Part shown: positions 53,131-62,290 of the stretch, piece after piece
Layout: every line of letters begins with the position of its first letter
How positions within the stretch are numbered: position 1 is the stretch's first letter
Made by a program: the position numbers and the translations under genes
The notes under the pieces: model-generated
What the model was told of the DNA's origin: nothing
The model's database searches: none
What the model saw: the letters and a program-made list of their open reading frames with translations, nothing else
Assembly (NCBI GenBank): GCA_012517065.1
Contig: JAAYVR010000264.1
Location: 1-62,290, forward strand
DNA length: 62,290 nt
Source of the DNA: Verrucomicrobiota bacterium
GTDB lineage: Bacteria > Verrucomicrobiota > Verrucomicrobiia > Limisphaerales > J093
Direction: 5' to 3'

Positions 53131-53994
53131 ATGTCAGAGAAGGAAATCGCAGCGGCACTGCAAGCGGCTGTGAAGGCTGCATGCGCTGCGGGCAGCCGCA
53201 TGCGCAACAACCTCAATCGCACCAAGCAAGCTAACAAAATCTCACACCACGACGTTAAACTCGCGCTCGATGTCGAGTGCCAGGACGTTATCACTCGCCA
53301 ACTGAGACGGGCGTTTCCGTCAATCCCGGTTGTGGGCGAGGAGGGTGTCAGCGGCCGGTTGGATTCGGGCTTCCGCTGGGTAATCGACCCGATAGACGGC
53401 ACTGTGAACTTTTTCCACGGCATTCCCCATGCAGCAGTGTCGATTGCACTGCAGGTGCGTTGCGCGTCCAACAATAGAAAGAAGGCCGACCACGTTGCCG
53501 GAGAGATCTCCATCCAGGCAGACAAAGCCTGCAAGGTGGGTTACAAAACCGTTGTTGGCGCAGTTTGCGATCCGTTTCTGGACGAACTTTGGACCGCTGT
53601 CGATGGGCAACCAACGCGGTTGAACGGGAAAAAGGTTTGCGTAAGTGCACACAACCGGCTCGCAGACGCAATGATGTCCATGGGGTTTGGGAAACAGCCT
53701 TCACTGTTGGAGGCCGCGCTTCCCGTGTTCGGCGAACTGTCATTCAAGGCACGAAAAGTGAGGATTACAGGGTCTGCTGCGCTGGCGCTTGCGTATGTGG
53801 CATGCGGCAGGTTCGACGCGCACATTGGCGCTGGAATCAGATTGTGGGACGTTGCAGCGGGCAGTCTGCTGGTTGAATGTGCAGGCGGTAAGGTTCAGAT
53901 GAACTGTCTGACGCCGGGCTGCGGGGGCACGATCATCGCCGTGAATGGTCGTCTTGAGGCTCCTGTCTTGCGGTTGGCGGCAGGGCTGATGTGA
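53131..53994 (+). CDS. Inositol monophosphatase-family phosphatase
   Basis: A 287-residue Mg-dependent phosphatase of the IMPase/FBPase/CysQ superfamily. Metal-binding residues are seen in VVGEEGVSG (the GEE motif), WVIDPIDGTVNFFHG (DPIDGT) and LWDVAAGSLLVECAGG (WDxAAG). The substrate could be inositol phosphate, PAP or another sugar phosphate, and no motif decides. ATG 53131 (MSEKEIAAALQ) was chosen. The frame is open to 52561 but crosses repeat DNA. A GTG at 53113 is an alternative. Its last 62 bases overlap the 3' end of the convergent SGNH gene. Confidence 0.9.
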   Translation: MSEKEIAAALQAAVKAACAAGSRMRNNLNRTKQANKISHHDVKLALDVECQDVITRQLRRAFPSIPVVGEEGVSGRLDSGFRWVIDPIDGTVNFFHGIPHAAVSIALQVRCASNNRKKADHVAGEISIQADKACKVGYKTVVGAVCDPFLDELWTAVDGQPTRLNGKKVCVSAHNRLADAMMSMGFGKQPSLLEAALPVFGELSFKARKVRITGSAALALAYVACGRFDAHIGAGIRLWDVAAGSLLVECAGGKVQMNCLTPGCGGTIIAVNGRLEAPVLRLAAGLM

Positions 53995-55318
53995 ACGGGG
54001 CCAGATGCTTTGCCAGCTCTTTTGCTACTGCGGCTGATCCACGCGCGTTCAGGTGAGTCTCGTAAAGGCCGTTGTAAGTCAGCTCCCCACTTTCGGTTGT
54101 TTCCTTGATCAGTGCTGGGGTCAAGTCGATGAACCTTACCCCGTTTGTAGCGCATAGCTCCGCAACGAAATCCGGCAGGTCAGACGGTGTCCAATCGCGG
54201 ATTACCGGAATGACCCTTTCGGTGAATTCGAGCTGCCCGTATAAGACGCGTTCTTTTACAGGCATGTAAGCCAGCCATGTTGTGAGGCCACGATTTCTGC
54301 CGAACTCCGCGTAATTGCTCATGAACTTTGCGAGGCTGGCCGCCACGTGACCTGGAAGATTCTTTCGCCCCGGCGGTGCAGAAAACAGGCTGACCGGAAT
54401 CCGGTTTGTGTCCGAGACGAAGAATGCGTCCGGGGTAGCATCACAGCGTGAGGCAGTCTCATTTTCTCCAAGAAATCTGTCGCATATAGCTCTCAAGAAC
54501 GAAGTTTGCGGCTTGAGGCTTCTGTCAACTCTTCGCCCGATAGCCTTGTAAACGGCGAGATTGGACTCCTCGGCTTCCACGTCTTCGAGGTCGTTTGCTT
54601 CGCAGAACACGATAATGGTGTGCCGCGTAGAGCGAGCGATGCCATACTGTTCGAGCAAATGAAGTTGGTTCAGCGGGCCGGTGGCGCTAACCCCGAGGTT
54701 CAACACCCTCGCTTTCAGAATGCGCCCCATGACGGACGTGAACAACTGATCGTAAGGCAGATAACCGAGCTCGGTGAAAGAGTCTCCAGCCACCGCAATT
54801 TCCCAGTCCTGCAGTTTCTCTTCATTGCGGAAGCCCAGTTCATCGTAGTGCACCGTCACCACGGGCTCTTCCTTGTAAGGATCCTCTGGATAACCCATCT
54901 CTCGAAGGGCCGTTCGGATTGCCTGGCCCGTCCATGTTTCGGGTCCCGGGCGCCGAAAAAACACAGGACCTGTGGCAACGATGGGCAAGCGGTAGTAAGG
55001 CGGGAGGCGACGGAGGTTCGCCTCAGTGTGTTTGAAATCAATCTCCAATGCGCGCCCAACAGTCTCGAGGCAAGCTGCACCGCTTATCAAGCCGATCAGC
55101 ACCAAACACAGCATGGGCGAGAACCGTCTTGCCCACTGAGTCTCGGCCAGTGCACCGAGCAGGAAAACAATTATACCGAGTGCAACCAAAGCGGGTTTCA
55201 GCACCTCGCCATAGGGCTGAAGATAGGGCAAAACGCCAGCGATCATCGCAGTCGCAATGACAAGCACCCCTGTCATCAAGTGCAGAACGCGGTAAACACG
55301 TGTGTTGGGGGCAGACAT
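53933..55318 (-). CDS. Membrane-anchored SGNH/GDSL-type hydrolase-like protein
   Basis: A 461-residue protein from ATG 55318 (MSAPNTRVYRVLHLM). Three hydrophobic segments occupy the first 110 residues. The soluble part contains GDSFTELGY (SGNH block I, with the nucleophile serine), NLGVSATGPLNQLHLLEQYG, VFCEANDLEDVE and a C-terminal ETHLNARGSAAVA, where the catalytic histidine would be expected. The family includes acyl-, acetyl- and peptidoglycan or polysaccharide O-acyl esterases. The export-side orientation suggests a cell-envelope polysaccharide role. The 3' end overlaps the inositol-phosphatase-like gene by 62 bp on the opposite strand. Confidence 0.78.
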   Translation of the reverse strand: MSAPNTRVYRVLHLMTGVLVIATAMIAGVLPYLQPYGEVLKPALVALGIIVFLLGALAETQWARRFSPMLCLVLIGLISGAACLETVGRALEIDFKHTEANLRRLPPYYRLPIVATGPVFFRRPGPETWTGQAIRTALREMGYPEDPYKEEPVVTVHYDELGFRNEEKLQDWEIAVAGDSFTELGYLPYDQLFTSVMGRILKARVLNLGVSATGPLNQLHLLEQYGIARSTRHTIIVFCEANDLEDVEAEESNLAVYKAIGRRVDRSLKPQTSFLRAICDRFLGENETASRCDATPDAFFVSDTNRIPVSLFSAPPGRKNLPGHVAASLAKFMSNYAEFGRNRGLTTWLAYMPVKERVLYGQLEFTERVIPVIRDWTPSDLPDFVAELCATNGVRFIDLTPALIKETTESGELTYNGLYETHLNARGSAAVAKELAKHLAPFTSALPPTARQEPQDDHSRR

Positions 55319-55696
55319 TGCTACTGCATGTTGGGTTTTTGGTGACACTGATGTGCGACGCGACGCTTCATGCGCAGCGCGGCACAGCCGCAACCGAGCG
55401 CTCCGCCAAACGCAACTGCGTTGGTTCCAGGGGCACCTACCTGTCGTGCCCCGCTGGCCGGGACAACTTCATCGCCCTCGGGGTGGGACAATAAGTTGGG
55501 ATGGGCCAATGAATCTCTGCAAGACAAATGCCTTGGACAATCACAAAGTTTGGCGTCCCTGTGCCAGTTCTTGGACATAAGCAGTGCAAAGAGGGTATCA
55601 CGGCACCAAAGGGTTTTGAACCAATCTCTGCCCCGAAAATCTCGGCGGAATAATCGTTCCTGTGTAACTAATCGGGCGGCCAGTGACATTTCCGTG
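55319..55696. other. Gene-free spacer between SGNH and GH95 genes
   Basis: No gene, repeat or clear terminator is recognised. A minus-strand frame continuing from the GH95 region through here (to 55321) is out of phase with the glycosidase and contains GALGCGCAALRMKRR, which looks accidental. Confidence 0.5.
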
Positions 55697-58054
55697 TCAG
55701 TTTCGCGATGGCAGGACAACAGGCGCTGCAAGGTTCGGCGGCGGCGCCGGTATTGTCGCGGACTTGGGCAGAAAACCCTCGATGACATCGCCTTTTCTGG
55801 CCGGTATTTCGAAACACGCGCCAATCTTCTTGACGTCTTTTCTGTTCCACCTCGGTTCAACGCACGAAAAGTTGTCCAGTATCCGCATGGGACCGTCGGA
55901 ACCAGCGACGATCTGAAACCAGGTTGTGGCATTATTTTCGCGGCGAGCGGAAACGAGATGACCGCCTTCGGCACGGAGGTTCGTGAAGGACGCATCATGC
56001 CATCGCCACGGCGTCGAAGGGAACAACCGTATGATCCCTGGAGCGTTGCTGCCGGGGTTGGGCGCCCAACTCTGCAAGAGCATTTCATGAACCGCGGCCA
56101 TTGCGAGAAAATTGCCTTCGAGGGTAAAAGGACGATACGTGAACGAGCTGAAGCCGGATTTGGTTTGGTCGCCGTTTGCGTGAAAACCGTTTCGGAGCAC
56201 GAAAGCGCGAGTGAAGATGTCAAGGTGCCTTACAGCGGATTCTGCGTCGCCGACCCGCGCCCGGAGGGCGGACATCCATGAGAAGCTATATCCGCACCAC
56301 GCGCTGGTTCCGAGAGCGTCCCATTGTTTGAGGGAAGCGTTGATGATGCGGCGGTCCATTTCCGGACCATCGATGGTGATCAGGTTAAACGGATAAATGC
56401 CGATTATGTTTGAGAGGTGCCGGTGGCTGGCCGGCAACGGCGTGTTTGGAGCTACCAACAACACACCGTCAGCGTCGGTATGGAACTCCCCAAGCTGTCT
56501 TGCGGCAGTCACCCATTTGACCGAGTCCGATGTGTTTCCACTGGCTGCGGCCATTTCTGTGAGCGCGAGGAAAAGCATTTTAATGCACATCAGGTCGTAG
56601 TTGCTGTTGGGCGTGACGAACGCACGGCGGGTATTGTCAAAGATCTCAGGCGAACTCGAGAGCGGCAGTTTCAAGATGCCATTGGCGTCGGGTTTGAGAA
56701 GGTGAAGAATGCACTCCCCGATTTCGCTGCACCACGGATAAGCGCGTTGTTTTAGGAACTCGTTGTCTTGTGTGTAGCGCCAATGCAGATAGAACAGGTG
56801 CGCGTTCCATGCGCCCATGGTTGGCGAGAGGCTGTACTGGCCCCAACCGCCAAGTGCCTGGCCCTTGAGGGACATCACACCCGGCACTGCGGCTCCGGGC
56901 GCGTCGTAGAAATCGCGGGCGAACCTACGAAACGTCGGCAGCAACTCCCATAGCATGTCAAGGAATGTCGCGCCTTCATCGAAATGGCCTGCCGGTTGAT
57001 ATCCCATGTAGGTCATCTGAGTGTTGAGGTCGTTGTGATAATCACCTTTCCACGGCGGAAGCGACCCGTCATCAGCCGTCCAAACTCCCTGCAACGGCAT
57101 TGGTGGGGCGCCGCGTCGTGAGGCTGCTCCGTAAAAATAGCGCACAAGGTAGTAATGCTGAAGAATGTGGTGTTCGGGAATGTCAATAGACGACCTTGCC
57201 CAGAACCGCTCCCACCATTTGGCATGCAATTCCTGCAATTTGTCGTAGCCGACGTTCAGAGCGCGCTCGACCCGCTTTTCTGCAATGAGACGAGGATTTG
57301 GCCCCTCATTGCTTGTTGCAATGGTTATGGCCAGTTGGGTTTCATTGTGAGCCCGTTTCCACGCCGCCCACACTGCGTAGGACAAACCATCCGCGCATTC
57401 CTGCTCGAACCAACAACAGTTCTCGCTTCTGCCCGTCACTGGCGGAGGATATCCGAGTTTCCCAAGTGAATCGGGGTGCTTGAGACGAAAACCGACAGGC
57501 GCTTGACCTGGGATTCGAGCAATTGCCACGGGTTCTGTGATATCGCCCGCGTTGACAAAAACGCGTAGTGCCTCGCCGTTGGCAAATCTCGCCAGACCTT
57601 CTGCGACAGCGAGATTCAATTGGAACGACTCGACGCGGGTGCCGTTGGCCAGTTCGATTTCGAGGCGGACTGCCGGGAGCTTCGTTGGCGGACCGTTGTA
57701 GTCGTAGTTCGAGTCAAACACAGCGTTGAACTCCTTCATGTTGTTATCGGCCACCATTCGCTGCATCGAAGCCCAATTGAACCTGTCCTGCACTGCGAGG
57801 TGCGCCTTTGAAGGGCGTTCATCCCACAGATCGCCCCGGTCGAGCGACAGCCGAATCATGTTGTTTTCACCCCACAACAGCACTCCGATTACGCCGTTTC
57901 CGAGTGGGATCGCCTCGTCCCAGGTCGTGATCGGCGCGGTTATGGCCAGGTTCAGCGATGCATCTGGTAAACGCGCCTCAATCGCCGCCTGAACAGCACA
58001 ACCGAGAAGCGCAGTGAGCATTCCGCGATGCACGACAGTTTTTGCGAATTTCAT
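55697..58054 (-). CDS. GH95-family glycoside hydrolase (alpha-L-fucosidase type), secreted
   Basis: A 785-residue exported glycosidase. The start at ATG 58054 gives a signal peptide (MKFAKTVVHRGMLTALLGCA) with GGAAG upstream; a slightly longer start at 58069 is possible. The N-terminal beta domain contains WDEAIPLGNGVIGVLLWG, characteristic of GH95. The (alpha/alpha)6 domain contains KGDYHNDLNTQMTYMGYQPAGH, where GH95 enzymes place their catalytic asparagines, and SSSPEIFDN, HRHLSNIIGIYPF and a late HANGDQTKSGFSSFTYRPFTLEGNF. Known members cleave 1,2-alpha-L-fucosyl or alpha-galactosyl links. Likely acts on plant or algal polysaccharides. asnS lies about 95 bp upstream on the same strand. Confidence 0.9.
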   Translation of the reverse strand: MKFAKTVVHRGMLTALLGCAVQAAIEARLPDASLNLAITAPITTWDEAIPLGNGVIGVLLWGENNMIRLSLDRGDLWDERPSKAHLAVQDRFNWASMQRMVADNNMKEFNAVFDSNYDYNGPPTKLPAVRLEIELANGTRVESFQLNLAVAEGLARFANGEALRVFVNAGDITEPVAIARIPGQAPVGFRLKHPDSLGKLGYPPPVTGRSENCCWFEQECADGLSYAVWAAWKRAHNETQLAITIATSNEGPNPRLIAEKRVERALNVGYDKLQELHAKWWERFWARSSIDIPEHHILQHYYLVRYFYGAASRRGAPPMPLQGVWTADDGSLPPWKGDYHNDLNTQMTYMGYQPAGHFDEGATFLDMLWELLPTFRRFARDFYDAPGAAVPGVMSLKGQALGGWGQYSLSPTMGAWNAHLFYLHWRYTQDNEFLKQRAYPWCSEIGECILHLLKPDANGILKLPLSSSPEIFDNTRRAFVTPNSNYDLMCIKMLFLALTEMAAASGNTSDSVKWVTAARQLGEFHTDADGVLLVAPNTPLPASHRHLSNIIGIYPFNLITIDGPEMDRRIINASLKQWDALGTSAWCGYSFSWMSALRARVGDAESAVRHLDIFTRAFVLRNGFHANGDQTKSGFSSFTYRPFTLEGNFLAMAAVHEMLLQSWAPNPGSNAPGIIRLFPSTPWRWHDASFTNLRAEGGHLVSARRENNATTWFQIVAGSDGPMRILDNFSCVEPRWNRKDVKKIGACFEIPARKGDVIEGFLPKSATIPAPPPNLAAPVVLPSRN

Positions 58055-58149
58055 GGCAAGGACTTCCATTCAAGCTGCAACGCGACAGAGCGCCAGCCGC
58101 GCCTTTCATGGATTCGCGGAGCAGGCTTTCGCCGGAAACAGAGCCGCTT

Positions 58150-59511
58150 TCAAAACTCGGCGTTCCCCGGCGTTCGCGCAAATGGGATCACATCTCGAAT
58201 GTTCGGAACGCCCGTCAAAAACATCAGAAGGCGCTCGAACCCGACGCCGAACCCGGCATGAGGCACAGACCCAAACCGCCGGAGGTCAACGTACCACCAG
58301 TAATCCTCTGGCCGAAGCTTGTGGAACCGCATGTTCTCGAGCAGCACATCCAGTCGCTCTTCACGCTGTGAGCCGCCAATGACTTCGCCAATGCCAGGCA
58401 CAAGCACATCCATCGCACGCACGGTCTTGGCATCGTCGTTCAACCGCATGTAAAATGGCTTTATCTCACGCGGGTAGTTGAAAACGGTTACCGGGCACTT
58501 GAAGTGTTCTTCGGTGAGAAACCGTTCATGTTCGGACTGCAGGTTCAGCCCGTAACTGACAGGGTACTCGAAGGTTCGACCGGATTTTGAGAGGATCTCG
58601 ACTGCTTCCACGTACTCGATCCGCTGGAAAGGGCGTTCCACGACAAACTGGAGCCGCTTGATCACTTCCCGGTCAACAAACTTGGCGAAAAGAGCAAGGT
58701 CTTCCTCGCAATGTTCGAGCATGTACCTTGCCATGGACCTTATGAACTCTTCGCCAAGGTCCATGTCACCCGCAAGATCGCAGAATGCCATCTCCGGCTC
58801 GATCATCCAAAACTCGGCTGCGTGCCTTGCCGTGTTCGAGTTCTCGGCGCGAAAGGTTGGACCGAACGTGTAAACCCTGGACATTGCGCACGCAAAGGTT
58901 TCGGCTTCTAGTTGGCCGCTGACGGTGAGGTACGTGCGTTTTCCGAAAAAGTCCTTTCCCACATCCTGGTCAATGTCGCCTTTCAATGTTGTCACGCGAA
59001 ACATCTCGCCCGCGCCCTCGCAATCGCTCGCAGTAATGATCGGCGTGTGAACATACACGAAATCGCGTTCCTGGTAGAACTGGTGGACTGCCCATGCCAG
59101 GCGGCTGCGCGTGCGGAACACGGCACCAAACAGGTTCGACCGCGGCCGCAAATGCGCAATCGTCCGAAGAAACTCCGGTGTATGCCCTTTCTTCTGGAGG
59201 GGATATGTGGCATCCGCAGGGCCTACAAGCTCGATCTTTGTGGCTTTCAACTCCCACTTTTGACCAGTGCCCGGCGATGGAACTAGGTTTCCTTCCACGA
59301 TTGCGGATGAGCCGGTTGTAAAGCGGGATACCGGGTCGGCCCCGGGCACGCCGGCATCGACGACGATTTGAAGGTTTGCAAGGCACGAACCGTCATTTAG
59401 TTCAATGAAAGAAAAACCCTTTGAATCGCGCCGGGTTCGCACCCAGCCCTTGACGGTCAGGCCTTCGATCGGATTCGTGGCTGACAAAACATGCTTGATC
59501 AGTTTGTGCAT
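58150..59511 (-). CDS. asnS: Asparagine-tRNA ligase
   Basis: A 453-residue class IIb aminoacyl-tRNA synthetase charging tRNA-Asn. The N-terminal OB-fold anticodon domain starts MHKLIKHVL and contains [23 protein letters not shown]. Class II motif 2 and the adenylate region read [25 protein letters not shown], and motif 3 is [15 protein letters not shown]. The length and the [13 protein letters not shown] block, where asparaginyl enzymes differ from aspartyl ones, support AsnS. A direct AsnRS allows asparagine-tRNA formation without the GatCAB amidation route. The gene precedes the GH95 gene on the minus strand. Confidence 0.96.
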   Translation of the reverse strand: MHKLIKHVLSATNPIEGLTVKGWVRTRRDSKGFSFIELNDGSCLANLQIVVDAGVPGADPVSRFTTGSSAIVEGNLVPSPGTGQKWELKATKIELVGPADATYPLQKKGHTPEFLRTIAHLRPRSNLFGAVFRTRSRLAWAVHQFYQERDFVYVHTPIITASDCEGAGEMFRVTTLKGDIDQDVGKDFFGKRTYLTVSGQLEAETFACAMSRVYTFGPTFRAENSNTARHAAEFWMIEPEMAFCDLAGDMDLGEEFIRSMARYMLEHCEEDLALFAKFVDREVIKRLQFVVERPFQRIEYVEAVEILSKSGRTFEYPVSYGLNLQSEHERFLTEEHFKCPVTVFNYPREIKPFYMRLNDDAKTVRAMDVLVPGIGEVIGGSQREERLDVLLENMRFHKLRPEDYWWYVDLRRFGSVPHAGFGVGFERLLMFLTGVPNIRDVIPFARTPGNAEF

Positions 59512-59643
59512 TGGACAAGTTTGCGCGCCGCATTCTCAACAAACATCGCCCAGACAACAAGCCTGAAGGTTGCGTCACTGAAATTCAGAAACCGTTTGAC
59601 TTAAAACGCAGCATGTAAATAATTCGCCCTGAAATTCCGACCG

Positions 59644-60144
59644 ATGGCCAAGCTTGTCATCCTCACAGAGGGATTCGCCGGCACCAGCTACGAGCTGAAG
59701 ACCGACAGAACAACTGTCGGCAGACACGACGACAACGCGTTTGTCATTCCCGAACCTTCGGTCTCAGGCCACCACTGCGAAATCCTCCGTAAAGGAAATG
59801 AGATCGTCGTCCGTGATCTGAATTCGACCAACGGCACTTACATCAATTCCCAGCCGGTCACCGAGAGCGTGCTCAAGCCAGGCCAAATACTGCGCTTGGG
59901 CCAGGTTGAACTCAGACTCGAGGATGGAACCGCTCCTCCGCCAAAGAAACCGCTCGATCACACCGCCGCAATCGGCGCAGGCGTCAAACTGACCGAACTC
60001 GAACAGAAAAGCGGCCGGCCTGTTGTCCCGCCCTTTGCAAAGAAAAGCGACAAGGCAAACCGGATTTTCCTATATGTCGGGATGGCTCTGGGCCTGTTGA
60101 TCCTCGGGTTGATCGGTTACTCGGTGTTCAAGCTCACTTTTTGA
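59644..60144 (+). CDS. FHA-domain protein with a C-terminal membrane anchor
   Basis: A 166-residue protein. Residues 1-95 are a forkhead-associated phosphothreonine-binding domain with the expected residues: VGRHDDNAFVIPEPSVSGHHCEI and LNSTNGTYINSQPV. A flexible linker (about 98-138) is followed by a hydrophobic helix (FLYVGMALGLLILGLIGYSV) at the C-terminus, so it is tail-anchored with the FHA domain in the cytoplasm. It could bind phosphorylated partners of a Ser/Thr kinase; a divergent kinase is encoded at 18-19 kb, with no direct link shown. Its stop overlaps the end of hemB by 11 bp in convergent orientation. Confidence 0.9.
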   Translation: MAKLVILTEGFAGTSYELKTDRTTVGRHDDNAFVIPEPSVSGHHCEILRKGNEIVVRDLNSTNGTYINSQPVTESVLKPGQILRLGQVELRLEDGTAPPPKKPLDHTAAIGAGVKLTELEQKSGRPVVPPFAKKSDKANRIFLYVGMALGLLILGLIGYSVFKLTF

Positions 60145-61162
60145 GTCCGCCTCTGCTGCAAGGTGTTAGCCACCGCGCCACTTCAACAGCCGCGTATGTT
60201 ATGATTATGTCAGCGCCCGCGCGGCGCAGCGCCGTCAGCGTTTCCATAATCACCGCTTTTTCATCCAGCCAACCATTTGCTGCCGCAGCTTTGATCATCG
60301 AGTATTCACCGCTCACAGAATACGCCGCTGTCGGATAACCAAACTCGCTTTTCACCCTGTACAGCACGTCAAGGTACGCAAGCGCCGGCTTGACCATCAC
60401 AATGTCTGCGCCCTCGGCAATGTCCATGGCTACCTCGCGCAACGCCTCTTCGACGTTTGGCGGGGCCATCTGGTGCGTCCGCCTGTCGCCAAATTTCGGT
60501 GCCGATTCGGCTGCCTGACGGAATGGTCCATAGAACGCCGAGGCGTACTTGGCAGCGTAAGATAGAATCGGGATTTGCTGATGTCCGGCCTTGTCCAAGG
60601 CCGCCCTGATGGCTGCTACGCGGCCGTCCATCATGTCACTGGGAGCGACAATGTCCGCGCCAGCGTCTGCGTGGCTCACAGCGGTTTGAGCCAACAGCTT
60701 GAGTGTGGGATCGTTCAATATAGCGTGGCCGCCTCGATGTCTTCCCACAACACCACAATGCCCATGGCTGGTGTACTCACACAGGCAAACGTCTGTAATC
60801 ACAACAAGCTCCGGCAGCTCCTTCTTCAGCAATCGCACAGCCTCCTGAACAACACCGCGCGGGGAATACGCTTCAGACCCGCGCGCGTCTTTCTTCTCCG
60901 GGATTCCGAACAGCAACACTGCCGGTACCCCGGCAGCAAAAGCGTCTGCGGCGTCGCGCACAAGCTCGTCCGCGGACAGCTGGTAAACACCCGGCATCGA
61001 AGCCACCGGCCGACGCTCCTTGCGCCCGGGTCTGACAAACAGTGGCAGGACAAGTTGATCTGCGCTTAACCGCGTTTCGGCGAACATGCGCCGCAAGGCA
61101 GGCAGCTCACGCAACCGCCGCCCACGATATATCGGAAACAAAGCCATGTTACCCGTTTTCAT
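60134..61162 (-). CDS. hemB: Porphobilinogen synthase (delta-aminolevulinate dehydratase)
   Basis: Condenses two 5-aminolevulinate molecules to porphobilinogen in haem and corrin synthesis. The 342-residue protein from ATG 61162 (MKTGNMALFPIYRGRRLREL) carries the zinc-type cysteine cluster DVCLCEYTSHGHCG. The two active-site lysines are in SYAAKYASAFYGPF and MVKPALAYLD. RRTHQMAPPNVEEALREVAMD is also typical. Start alternatives are ATG 61147 and a longer frame to 61189. The zinc cysteines place it in the zinc-dependent, not the aspartate/magnesium, branch. It is convergent with the FHA gene. Confidence 0.95.
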   Translation of the reverse strand: MKTGNMALFPIYRGRRLRELPALRRMFAETRLSADQLVLPLFVRPGRKERRPVASMPGVYQLSADELVRDAADAFAAGVPAVLLFGIPEKKDARGSEAYSPRGVVQEAVRLLKKELPELVVITDVCLCEYTSHGHCGVVGRHRGGHAILNDPTLKLLAQTAVSHADAGADIVAPSDMMDGRVAAIRAALDKAGHQQIPILSYAAKYASAFYGPFRQAAESAPKFGDRRTHQMAPPNVEEALREVAMDIAEGADIVMVKPALAYLDVLYRVKSEFGYPTAAYSVSGEYSMIKAAAANGWLDEKAVIMETLTALRRAGADIIITYAAVEVARWLTPCSRGGLKK

Positions 61163-61269
61163 GCGGGCATTCTCTGTTATGGCGCCCATCCTGCAAGCAG
61201 CTTCTTTGGTATTGAGTGCAGAGACGAATCACGGCAATCATCGCCACAAACAACTGTCTTTGAGTCGCC

Positions 61270-61941
61270 ATGCCTACTACTGATCAGCCTCCGCGCAAGG
61301 GCCACGGGTGTTGGTTCTACGGGTGTTTAAGTTTCGCAGTCGTCCTCCTCATGGCCGTTCTGGTGGTGGTTTTGGGGACCCGCTATTACGTTCGGCGAAC
61401 CATAATCAGGTATTCTGACACTGCACCCATGTCCCTCCCGAAAGTCGAAGCTTCAGCGTCAGAAATCAAAAACGTCCAGGAAAGGTTGGAAGAGTTCAGA
61501 AAAGCGATCGAAAGCGGGCGCCGGGCTGATGAACTCGAACTCGATGATAAGGCCATAAACCTGCTAATAGCCAACTCACCTGAACTTCAGCAGCTCGCCG
61601 ACAAGGTCCACGTCGCAATCGAAGGCGACCAAATCAAAGCGCAGATCAGTTGGCCCCTGGACCGTTTTCCGCTCATCTCAATGCCGGGCCGGTACCTGAA
61701 CGGCTCAGCCGCCCTGAAAGTCTCCTTGAAAAACGGATCGCCAACGGTCGTCCTCGATTCGGTCGAGCTCAAAGGGGAAAAGCTTCCAGAAAACATCATG
61801 TCTGCCTTGCGTGGACAGAACCTTGCCCGCGATCTTTCAAACAGCCCTCAAACAGCCAACATTCTGCGCCGACTCGAGAGCATCGAGGTCAACGACGGCA
61901 AGATAATAATCCGCGCCGCTAACCCGGAAGCCGAGCGGTGA
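61270..61941 (+). CDS. Membrane-anchored protein of unknown function
   Basis: A 223-residue protein with one N-terminal hydrophobic helix (about 14-37, FYGCLSFAVVLLMAVLVVVLG) and a periplasmic or extracytoplasmic remainder. A helical segment ASEIKNVQERLEEFRKAIE is followed by a beta-rich region with LELDDKAINLLIANSPELQQLADKV, GDQIKAQISWPLDRFP and LNGSAALKVSLKNGSP. This alternating pattern resembles lipid- or membrane-interface-binding folds, but I recognise no named family. It is divergent from hemB. Function unknown. Confidence 0.7.
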   Translation: MPTTDQPPRKGHGCWFYGCLSFAVVLLMAVLVVVLGTRYYVRRTIIRYSDTAPMSLPKVEASASEIKNVQERLEEFRKAIESGRRADELELDDKAINLLIANSPELQQLADKVHVAIEGDQIKAQISWPLDRFPLISMPGRYLNGSAALKVSLKNGSPTVVLDSVELKGEKLPENIMSALRGQNLARDLSNSPQTANILRRLESIEVNDGKIIIRAANPEAER

Positions 61942-61959
61942 TCGCCCTTGGAACCGCGT

Positions 61960-62045
61960 CGTGCAACGTTCAGAGGTATTACTGCTCGATGAATGCTGGT
62001 TTCAAAGCCGCCCAAAGGCGGGACTCTGCCAGCCGCAGGCGTGGC
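61960..62045. repeat. Repeat family f, copy 2 (inverted relative to 17283)
   Basis: GTATTACTGCTCGATGAATG is followed by CCGCCCAAAGGCGGGACTCT, matching the reverse complement of 17283-17345. It lies just after the stop of the unknown membrane protein. Confidence 0.8.
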
Positions 62046-62179
62046 ATCACCCGAGGTGCAGAGCAACCCATCGCCATTAGAGTTCCGCGTTTACGCGGAA
62101 AACTGAAAGCTTTTTGGTCTTGATTGTGGTATCCCAGCGATTTGCACCTGCGCCAAGGGACGACCAGCGCCGATCCGAG

Positions 62180-62210
62180 CCAACAACGTGTCTGTCCCCA
62201 TATCGCGTCA
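62180..62210. repeat. Inverted GGGGACAGACACGTTG repeat
   Basis: CAACAACGTGTCTGTCCCCATATCGCG is the reverse of the motif found in the composite arrays. No gene is seen between 61942 and the end of the window. Confidence 0.85.
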
Positions 62211-62290
62211 TGAAAAGCCCAGTGAGAGGGGCGTGCTTAAAAGGCACAAAACTCTCAAACGGAACTCTGTGGGTAACCAATCCCACCCGG

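Noticed and set aside
55321-56223. 300-codon minus-strand ORF
   Set aside because: Mostly out-of-frame with the GH95 gene, whose own frame is clear; the composition is that of a shadow.

Overview
The window reads as a chromosomal segment of a Verrucomicrobiota bacterium, most likely of the Pedosphaera/Limisphaera-type lineage. The signs are a PEP-CTERM sorted exoprotein, a giant LamG/Ig/PA14 secreted protein, a long-form IspG, six-hairpin and GH95 glycoside hydrolases, abundant intergenic hairpin repeats and weak Shine-Dalgarno signals. The taxonomy is inferred from gene content only. No rRNA, tRNA or CRISPR array was recognised.

Layout. 0.7-4.7 kb: a secreted six-hairpin glycosidase-like protein and a secreted double metallo-beta-lactamase-fold protein. 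4.7-5.7 kb: a composite repeat array. 5.8-13.1 kb: an envelope-stress and isoprenoid block with a multi-PDZ HtrA-type lipoprotein, a catalytically dead HtrA-like partner, an ECF sigma factor, RseP and IspG. 13.1-15.5 kb, minus strand: a MoeB/ThiF-like E1 enzyme, a putative molybdenum carrier protein and a Tat-exported TIM-barrel protein. 15.9-22.9 kb: a PEP-CTERM papain-like protein, a divergent Ser/Thr kinase and a hybrid sensor kinase. 23.8-29.2 kb: lexA followed by one 1548-residue gene that joins a Y-family (DinB-like) DNA polymerase to a C-family (DnaE) polymerase, behind a perfect palindrome that touches the lexA start codon. This is the most striking system in the window.

29.6-37.9 kb is an arsenic island (arsR, arsM, acr3 and a distant arsC) interrupted by a scarred defence segment. 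That segment holds a DUF433 antitoxin, a toxin gene cut by a duplicate of the acr3 3' end, two fragments resembling the start of a DndC-like PP-loop gene, an in-frame hsdR-hsdM chimera, a DUF3800 gene and hsdS. No intact hsdR is present. 37.9-46.2 kb, minus strand, is a seven-gene operon for a hydrogenase-4/complex I-related membrane complex whose large subunit has lost its N-terminal NiFe ligand motif (Ehr type), headed by an HTH-EIIA regulator. 46.9-62 kb: RNase D, a frameshifted LamG exoprotein, an inositol-phosphatase-like enzyme, an SGNH protein, a GH95 glycosidase, AsnS, an FHA protein, HemB and a membrane-anchored unknown.

Intergenic DNA is dominated by at least four dispersed repeat families. 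One carries a hairpin whose stem varies with compensatory or G-U changes. Another is a roughly 135-bp double hairpin for which the window supplies both an occupied site and a near-identical empty site (32.1 versus 32.9 kb), so its ends and a CTA target can be read directly.
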